A stretch of 64,000 nucleotides of DNA from Chlorokybus atmophyticus (taxonomy: Eukaryota > Streptophyta > Chlorokybophyceae > Chlorokybales > Chlorokybaceae): positions 8,914 through 72,913 of the forward strand of contig RHPI01003256.1 in NCBI GenBank assembly GCA_009103225.1, read 5' to 3'. Shown here piece by piece: positions 57,303-64,000 of this stretch. The first letter of the stretch is position 1; the number at the start of each line of letters is the position of its first letter. The notes under the pieces are model-generated. The model saw only the letters and a program-made list of their open reading frames with translations, did no database searches and had not been told where the DNA came from. Made by a program: the position numbers and the translations under genes.

Positions 57303-60195
57303 ATCAGGGTTGGCTGCATAGAGTTCTCGTGCCATACGTGTGCGTTGTGTGGCCTGTCGTGACAACCATGCGCGCCACCATGGCACTCCGAAGCATCCGA
57401 CGGGTGGCATGGGCTCCATCACCAAAAAGGCCATAGTCAGCGTATGTGCGCTCATGTATGGTTCCACCCCTAGCTCCACTCCAAATAGTGCCATGAATGG
57501 TACCATGGGTTCAAGGAGGAAGGCTGTGTCCGAGCCGGTGTAATCTTGCAATTGGTGCATCAGTAACGCACATTCTTCACGCTCAGCGTCTTTTTCTCCT
57601 TATGGCAGCCTTGCATCAGGCAAGTCCACCATCACATCAGTGAAGAACAGCTCGATCCATAACGGTCGTCTCATCGGTGCTAGTATTTGCCCGCGTATCT
57701 GCATCTGGTCTGACGCAAAGTGAATGGGGCCTACAACATCCGATAGCATGGGATGACACGTAGTGTAAAGGGGGGGCTGCGCTCCAGCAACTGGTGTGCA
57801 TGTGTCTCCGTCATGTTTGCCATCTGCAGGGCTGCATCTCGTACCAACACTGCCCCCCCTATGAAGCATGTGTAACTGGAAGTGCTCCTTCAGCTTGTCC
57901 ATGTTCTTGGTGGGTGATAAGCGGTGCCATGGGTATCCTTGTCATCTCTTTCAACACCCTCTGCTGTCGTGCCGCGGTCACCACTCCATTACCCCACAGA
58001 CAGTACTTCATCAAGTGGTCATAGTTGCACGTGAACCGCACACGTCATACAGCTATGGCACGTGGTGCTTCCACCTTTGCTGCCTGCAGGTAGCGTGCCC
58101 TTTCCTCGTCAAGCGGCGCGTAGACTCTAACCCCCCTGATGCCAATTCAATAATGCTTGAGCTGCGGGTATGTTGCACCAGGCTTCTTCCATCTGCACCT
58201 CTGGTGGTCCCCCTCCATATGTGTTAAAGAGTAGTACCAGCGTAGTCAGCCACATGTTCTTCCACATCCTGCCATCGCCGCAGTTGTGGTGGCTGCCAAT
58301 ATACTGCTTGAGTAAGCAACCGCAGCAGATCCAACCGTGAATGTGCCCCCCATCGTGCTATTGTCTGCCTGTCCAGCGAATGCAGCCGCTCTTCCGTTTA
58401 TGCTTCTTGTAGCAAATAAGATGACCCACCGCAAGGTGTCCAGCACTGCCTCTAGATCAGGATCAGTAGCCCGTCTTATGTCTCTCCCCAAGAATGCCGT
58501 GACCCTTGCTAATTCTCATAGTATGAGAATGTGCAGCTAACGCGTGACGTACAAGTATTGTGGGAATCAATCGATCCACCCCGCATACATCGGTGCAAAA
58601 AGTTGTAGTGGATTGACCTCGTGTGGTGCAATCTCAAAGCCCACCTGAGGTGGTTCGCACGAAGCTGCGGCTAGCTGAGGAGGCTGTTCCCCTAATTCTT
58701 CAGTCTCTTCCTTTAAGCTTTCCTCAGCTTCCATGGCTGCTACCCACCGTGGTGCTCCCTCTTCTGATTCTCCCTCAGCCTCTGCTTCGAAGAGCAGCGT
58801 ACCCCAAATACTGAGGTTTAAGAAATTGCAGTTGCTGCTGCAGTTAAGCCACCATGGCACGTGACTCCTTCAGCTCCAGAGTCAGGTTGTTTTGCACAAG
58901 GTGTTGAGCGACGGCGGCAAGTTTGGTTCCCCCCTCGTCCTCGCCCCATGGCCGGTGTTCGATGTCCACAAGGCCCACCTGAGGGTGGCTGACCCCCCCT
59001 TCCCTTAGTTGTGGTCTCAGCGCAGGCCTCTTGGCATAGCACACGGCTTCAATGTGTCCTTGCTTGTCATAAAAGGTCACCTGTGGTGTACGCTACACCG
59101 TAAGGTGTCTCGTGTGCGATTGCATTCTCTAGCAAAGTGGCCTTGGCCTCCATACTTGTGATAGGCTGCTGCAGTTATGGCCACATGCGCAACATGCGTT
59201 GGTTGGCGGTGTTGCTGAGGCCGCTGTGAGCGGCCTCCCTCGTGACGCTCCCCATGCAAGGCTGGCACTGTATCCTTATCCTTGGAACCTCCCCGATTCA
59301 ACTCAAGGATGGTTCTCCTATATTCCAGCTTCTGCTGGACTGCTTCATCTGCCTCAAGTGCTGCTCTCAACGAGTAATGCCCCCCCCCGACCGCGCTCTN
59401 NNNNNNNNNNNNNNNNNNNNNNNNNNNNNNNNNNNNNNNNNNNNNNNNNNNNNNNNNNNNNNNNNNNNNNNNNNNNNNNNNNNNNNNNNNNNNNNNNNNN
59501 NNNNNNNNNCCCCCCCCCGATTGCCTGTCTGCAACATGGTTTTCACCTCTTGTTTAAGAGCGCGGTCGGGGTGGGACATGTAGATGATAGATGCTGCCTC
59601 CTCTTGCAGAATGCGATAGTCTGTGTCTTGCAACAAGTGCATCATGCGACTATACATCACTCGTGGGCTTTCTTGAGGCCTTCGCCTAAAGTTGGTCTGC
59701 TTCCTAATCTTGTTAGGGTTGATGGTGGAAAATCCTTCCGCAACCTCTCCCACAGCTCCACTATTAAGCCTGTAGGGTGTATGGCTGTTGGTGTCAGAGG
59801 TAGTGGTGGTGCTACACAGTTGTTCCCTCCTGCTGGCGGATTCACAACAGCTCCCCCTCCCATGGTTGTGATGCTGTCTGTGCCAGTGGCGGTTGTTGTT
59901 GTTGCTGAGCCTTTGCTGTGAATGCTACCAATGCTGCTGCAGCTCGTGCAATCTCCTTCCTTTTACTGCAATCATAATTCACCCGCTAATTGTCAAAGGC
60001 TTCATGCTTGAGGTACTTGGCAATGAATTGAAATGCCTATTTATCCCCCATTCATGGGATGCGTGCCTCCCAGCGTAAAGTCTCCGCAGCAAACTTCACT
60101 TTGAACTCCTCTAAAGACAAGGTGCCATGCCTTCCGCTGAATCTCAGCCCATGGAATAGGGGAATGTCCTCGACTTGTGCTCCTCTGGTTGCCAT
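57303..60195 (-). pseudogene. gag: Second Ty3-like gag relic, with gap
   Basis: The minus strand starts at an ATG at 60195 with FHGLRFSGRHGTLSLEEFKV, the same capsid start as at 14852, but stops follow (ARIP then TGA). Further parts: RVMYSRMMHLLQDTDYRILQ (parallel to MMYTRMVKLLEDTEH), a first zinc knuckle reduced to YHKYGGQGHFAREC (first two Cys changed to Tyr) and a second, DKQGHIEAVC, with an altered first half. Beyond 58800, ORFs such as RATDPDLEAVLDTLRWVILF and MEPMPPVGCFGVPWWRAW may be later gag-pol sequence, not identified. A run of 110 N lies within it. Confidence 0.65.
59400..59509. other. Assembly gap, 110 N
   Basis: Flanked on the left by nine C followed by GACCGCGCTCT, and on the right by nine C. 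The 15 bases left of the gap are the reverse complement of 59557-59571. Confidence 0.98.
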
Positions 60196-60790
60196 CCCTT
60201 CAGGGTCCTGGAACTAGTGTTGAATCCGTCGGCTTTCTGTTTGTTGCTCTTGCAGCTCTGGTGCTATGGTGGTTAAAGAGTCCCTCTTTTTGATAGTGGA
60301 GGATGAACTTCTCTCCCCGTAGCAAGTACTTAACCTCTGAGGTCACTGAGTCAGTGGTGGCATTCACCCTGCGGTGTTAACTACCACACATGCGTTTTCT
60401 CTGTAGGAGTGAGACAGCAAGTCAACAGGCTGCATGCAATTTGAATAGATGTATCAATTAGATTGCCAGCATGTGAACTTGCACAAGAGAGACAACGGCA
60501 TGCGCACACTGAATGATGAGAAATAACAACTAATGCAGCTAAGGGATCAATTGCACAGCGCAAGCAGTTAAGCACAAGTATAAGTAACAATGGTGCGCAT
60601 GTGCGTGAATACACTCGAGCAAAGCCAACATGCATACCCAAGCACAGAAGGATTAAACTTACGGTATGGCATAACAACGGTCACTCCGGTTTCACTTGAA
60701 CACTTGCTTTTACACCAAAGAACTATACATTTGCACATAATATAGATATACTCGAGCTAGCTACTGACAGTCACATAAGCAATCGTTAGG
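60196..60790. other. No gene seen
   Basis: Likely the 5' leader of the Ty3-like relic. No LTR ends recognised. Confidence 0.4.
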
Positions 60791-60958
60791 CTAAAAATCT
60801 GTAACGCCACGGCCGTACTTCTTTGATGCCTCCCGCTCTTCCATGCGCCTATTCAGCTGCGTGCCGAGTTTCCCGCTATAATGTCTGCGGGCTTGTGCTC
60901 TGGACAGTCCGCCATGTTGGCGGCGCTTGGCCTCCCTCCGCCTGCCACGTTGTGCCAT
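60791..60958 (-). CDS. Small basic ORF or exon, unidentified
   Basis: The minus strand from an ATG at 60958 reads MAQRGRRREAKRRQHGGLSR, then QARRHYSGKLGTQLNRRMEE and REASKKYGRGVTDF before TAG at 60791. It is very basic and helical. The frame is open upstream to 61021, where an acceptor-like CGACCGCAG occurs, so it may be a last exon. No family recognised. Confidence 0.25.
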   Translation of the reverse strand: MAQRGRRREAKRRQHGGLSRAQARRHYSGKLGTQLNRRMEEREASKKYGRGVTDF

Positions 60959-61718
60959 TGATGCAGTCCCTCGGGATCGACTACTGCGGTCGATATATGC
61001 TTGTAACAAATGAGTGTGCACAGCCTATAAGAATCAGTCGAGGTTGTTAGGTATTGAGGGTCCCTCGCATGACACGGTGCAGAGGAAGGGAGGGGTTGAG
61101 CGGGTACGGGAGGCCATGGTCAAGCGGCAACACCAAGATGAGCACAAGACGGTGAACATCAAAGTGCAAAGTTGCGTTCAGTCAATGCCCCAAACGCTGT
61201 AAATGGCGCAGAAGGAGGGCAACCGAAACAGATATATAAACCTTGAAGCCATCAGCTATGTTGTAAGACTAGCTTCTTATATGTACAACAAAAAGCAGCT
61301 ATGTTGTTGGGTTCCTTCCATCAATATCAATATCAACATCAACAAGCCATATTGCAGTAAGCTGTTTCAACTTACTCCTGCCTTAGAGTTGCTAATCGCG
61401 CGCAAAACTTGCATGTCAAAACATGTCAAGCAGAACAATGTATGCTTAATCTTGCGCAACATGCAACATAAAAACAGCTTGCACGATTAGCGGTGTTCTG
61501 CAAGGAGGCCTTGAGCGAAGGCAAAACAACTGATTGCGGGCATACTTATAATCATTGCCCCTTCTAAGTTGAACGAAAAGTGCACCCAACTTAGCAGACA
61601 CTTGCTAGCTTTGGATTTGTTAATAACACACAATAGCATAGTCAGGAGCATGAAACAACCGCACAAATTCTGAACCTGAAAACCAGACGCATACTGCAAG
61701 CATGCAACCTGGGCATCA
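60959..61718. other. No gene seen
   Basis: Open frames here lack family patterns. A run of ATCAAT/ATCAAC-like repeats lies near 61320-61345. Confidence 0.4.
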
Positions 61719-61890
61719 AGGCCTTACGCACGAGGCTGCCCCAGCATTTAGCCCCAACAAATGTGTGACAAGGGCACAGGGAAGGACACGGAGGTTTTAC
61801 GCACAGGACTACCTCAGGGTACTGCCTCAACAAACTTGTGACAAACCCACAAGGATGGACACCGAGGCCTTGTACACGGGGCTGCCCTAG
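61719..61890 (+). repeat. Tandem repeat, period 73 bp, about 2.3 copies
   Basis: Units start at 61719, 61792 and 61865 with AGG(C/T)(C/T)TT.(C/T)(G/A)CAC.(G/A)GG. The unit is not a multiple of three, so any protein read across it changes frame. Confidence 0.7.
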
Positions 61891-62804
61891 CACATTCAGC
61901 ACCACACGCACGCACGCACGCACGCGCGAATGCATTTATCTGCGAGTGTCGTCCGCCGCTGACCCACACCGCCACGACAACCTTGTAGATCAGCAAGATT
62001 CAAAGTCCCGACTCGACGACTAAGTATTGAAATAATGCCATTGCGGCAAATGCAACTTGTGGGACATTAATAGACCATGTACAAAGCCTTGGTTGTATTG
62101 CCACCATTGCAGTCGTCGATGCAATGCTGCTGACTGATCGCACATGGCACACGGGCATACATACGTACATGCAAGGATATATGTACATAGGCCGCGGTCA
62201 CTGCTTGCCAAGGTCACTGCTGAATGAACCTGGTGCGCGGCCAGCACCGCTACGACAGACTAAACCTGCACATAATTGTACATTGCAATGCATGTACGCA
62301 GTGTCACTGAGTAGCTGCATGGGCCAAGGTCCATCCACAATAGGTATGATCTACCCTGCGGGTATCATATCGCCCACAACACATCCCAATGCCAGGCTTC
62401 AGCGAACTAACACCCGATTGATGTCGCTCGGCGTTGGCGGCCAACGGGATCGGGCACAGGGTCGGGCGGCTCCACCAGGCTGGTGACTCTCCCGTGTTGC
62501 ACAGATACATTTTATTGCACGTGACCGCCAGTGGACCCCTGACGAAGGTGCATACAGCGAAAGAGCCACAGTCGTTGCAACCATGCATTGATACAGCCCA
62601 GCCAGTAAAAGGGCATTGCTTATACTCGCCACCAATGCGCACGCGACCTAACTATTACAGAACCTTCCTCCGGGGCAGGCCCACGTAGAAGAGTTCATTG
62701 GTCGTATTGGGACTCACGCATGGCAAAGCTTGGAGCGTCTTTGAACACTTTGCCAACGCTCGTGGATGCTGACATGACGTGCACGTGCACGTGCACGAAC
62801 GCAT
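61891..62804. other. No gene seen
   Basis: Contains a short (CACG)n tract at 61904-61925. No supported coding sequence. Confidence 0.4.
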
Positions 62805-63115
62805 GAGAATGTTCACGGGCTTGCAATTGAAGGAACCGAAAACTTGAACATCACGACAAGCAACCACACAACCCACCCACCCACCCACCCATGCAGATAC
62901 AGACACCGGCACATGCACAGACGTGCAAGCAAGCAAGCAAACCAAGCAATCGCACCTGAGCGCACGTGATGACTGCACGTGCATGCATGCTTGCATGAGA
63001 ATGTTCACGGGCTTGCAATTGAGGGAAACTTGCACATTAAAACAAGCAACCACACAAGCCCCACCCACCCACCCACCCACATGCACACACAGACACATGC
63101 ACAGACGTTGAGGCA
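62805..63115. repeat. Tandem duplication, period 192 bp, with (CCCA)n tracts
   Basis: GAGAATGTTCACGGGCTTGC begins at 62805 and at 62997. Each unit also carries a CCCACCCACC tract (about 62870-62890 and 63060-63080) followed by CACATGCACAGACGT. Confidence 0.85.
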
Positions 63116-63263
63116 AGCAACCAAACCTGTCACAGCCCACTCGACCACAAAAGACTTGGTGCTTTTATGGTCGATTTGTGGTAATTTGAAGTACCTTCCC
63201 GTTACATTCCCCCCCACTTAAGAACGCTGACGTCCTCGGCAGCTGCCCGGTCAGCTGGGGAAT

Positions 63264-63735
63264 TACAGTCTACCCCCGTTATAAGAATCACGTTTATCTT
63301 TCAACTTTTCATTCCACTAACGGGGTTATTCTCTTGGCGCTTATAAGACTATATATTCTTTTATCGTTTGAAGAATATATATTCTGTTAATGGGGGTATC
63401 GACCGATAACCTCAAGCCACGTCATCATTTGCTGACATGGCAAAATTCAGATTCATATGTCCTATATAAACCATACAATACAATATTTGAACTTAATGAT
63501 TTACCTTATATAATTACTCTAATATCAACAAGACAATCATGCTATTAACAAGGTATTCCCCCGTTACAAGACTGAGCCCACTTAAATTTTCAAGCCTTCT
63601 CTTTAGTCTTATTACGTACAAGACTATTCCACTAACCGAAAATATTTGCCTGTAAAACCATTGGTCTTTTCGTAATCCATGATCTTAGCGGGGTTATTCC
63701 CTTAAAGCGAAGTCTTTTAACGGGGGTAGACTGTA
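63264..63735. mobile_element. MITE with 21-bp terminal inverted repeats and TA duplication (468 bp element)
   Basis: The left end CAGTCTACCCCCGTTATAAG (from 63266) and the right end, whose reverse complement is CAGTCTACCCCCGTTAAAAG (to 63733), differ at one base. TA flanks both sides (63264-63265 and 63734-63735). No transposase. GGGGTTATTC occurs near both ends and an inner hairpin (ATATATTCTT...AAGAATATAT) lies at 63351-63380. TA duplication and CAGT ends point to Tc1/mariner-pogo-type mobilisation. Confidence 0.85.
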
Positions 63736-64000
63736 CCCAAGGGGTTTGTTAGGGTCGGTCACCGGCCCCACCACCCAAGGACCGGCTAATTTAGGCCCAT
63801 ACCGGTCAACGCGCGCATAGCGCTCCGCTGCCGGCCCCACAGGTCGCGTCGCCGCGATAGGCAGGTCGCACCCTGCCGCGCCGACTGAACTGGTCAGGTC
63901 ACTTCGGCGCGACTGCCATTAGGCAAGTCGCGACCCATCGATGATGGCACTCATAAAGTGACCATTTACGATTATTGGATCGAGAAACAACGACCGCGGA
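63736..64000. other. GC-rich end of window, nothing assigned
   Basis: Short repeats such as CAGGTCGC/AAGTCGCG and CCGGCCCCAC occur; no ORF of note. Confidence 0.4.

Noticed and set aside
62786-63120. CRISPR-like array
   Set aside because: Only two 192-bp units and short CCCA tracts; no regular repeat-spacer pattern, and the DNA is eukaryotic.

Overview
This is nuclear DNA of a photosynthetic eukaryote, most likely a green alga. Genes are split by short GT-AG introns (about 80-450 bp) rich in TG/CA-type simple sequence. One gene matches the plant-type Alba family, one encodes a plastid-type SET lysine methyltransferase with a transit-like N-terminus, and retrotransposon primer sites match the green-plant initiator tRNA-Met anticodon arm. 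I cannot name a species.

Layout. Positions 1-15,000 are a retrotransposon nest. It holds a truncated copia element (1-3410, + strand), pieces of an unknown minus-strand gene (3617-5163), two decayed gag copies of a second copia family with one LTR (5455-7388), and a Ty3-like gag-protease relic (7504-14852). That relic is split by a full-length copia element (9507-14432) with matching 424-bp LTRs and a TTCTC target duplication. From 15,000 to 26,000 there are exon-like segments, a segmental duplication (about 18.0-20.2 kb versus 24.8-26.1 kb) and simple repeats, with few genes I can name.

From 26,000 to 36,100 lies a conserved gene cluster: a DFRP1/ZC3H15-like C-terminus (+), an Alba protein (-) head-to-head with a SET methyltransferase (+), and the 26S proteasome ATPase RPT6 (+). 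From 36,100 to 45,000 there is an exact 342-bp copy of part of the SET gene beside an N, a decayed U-box/armadillo E3 gene, and palindromic intergenic DNA. From 45,000 to 56,200 there are three well-modelled genes: an MFS transporter (+), a GIY-YIG protein (+) and a type I membrane protein whose cytoplasmic tail carries three PIH1/CS-like domains (-). From 57,300 to 60,200 there is a second Ty3-like gag relic containing a 110-N gap. The last kilobase holds a MITE with 21-bp inverted ends and a TA duplication.

Five gene models (Alba, SET, RPT6, MFS, GIY-YIG) and the PIH1/CS membrane gene keep reading frame and splice phase through every exon, which supports them strongly. No operon-like or defence system is visible. 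The most unusual item is the membrane protein at 52547-56198, followed by the half-tRNA-type primer sites and the lesions shared by the two copia copies. The gene neighbours look functionally unrelated.
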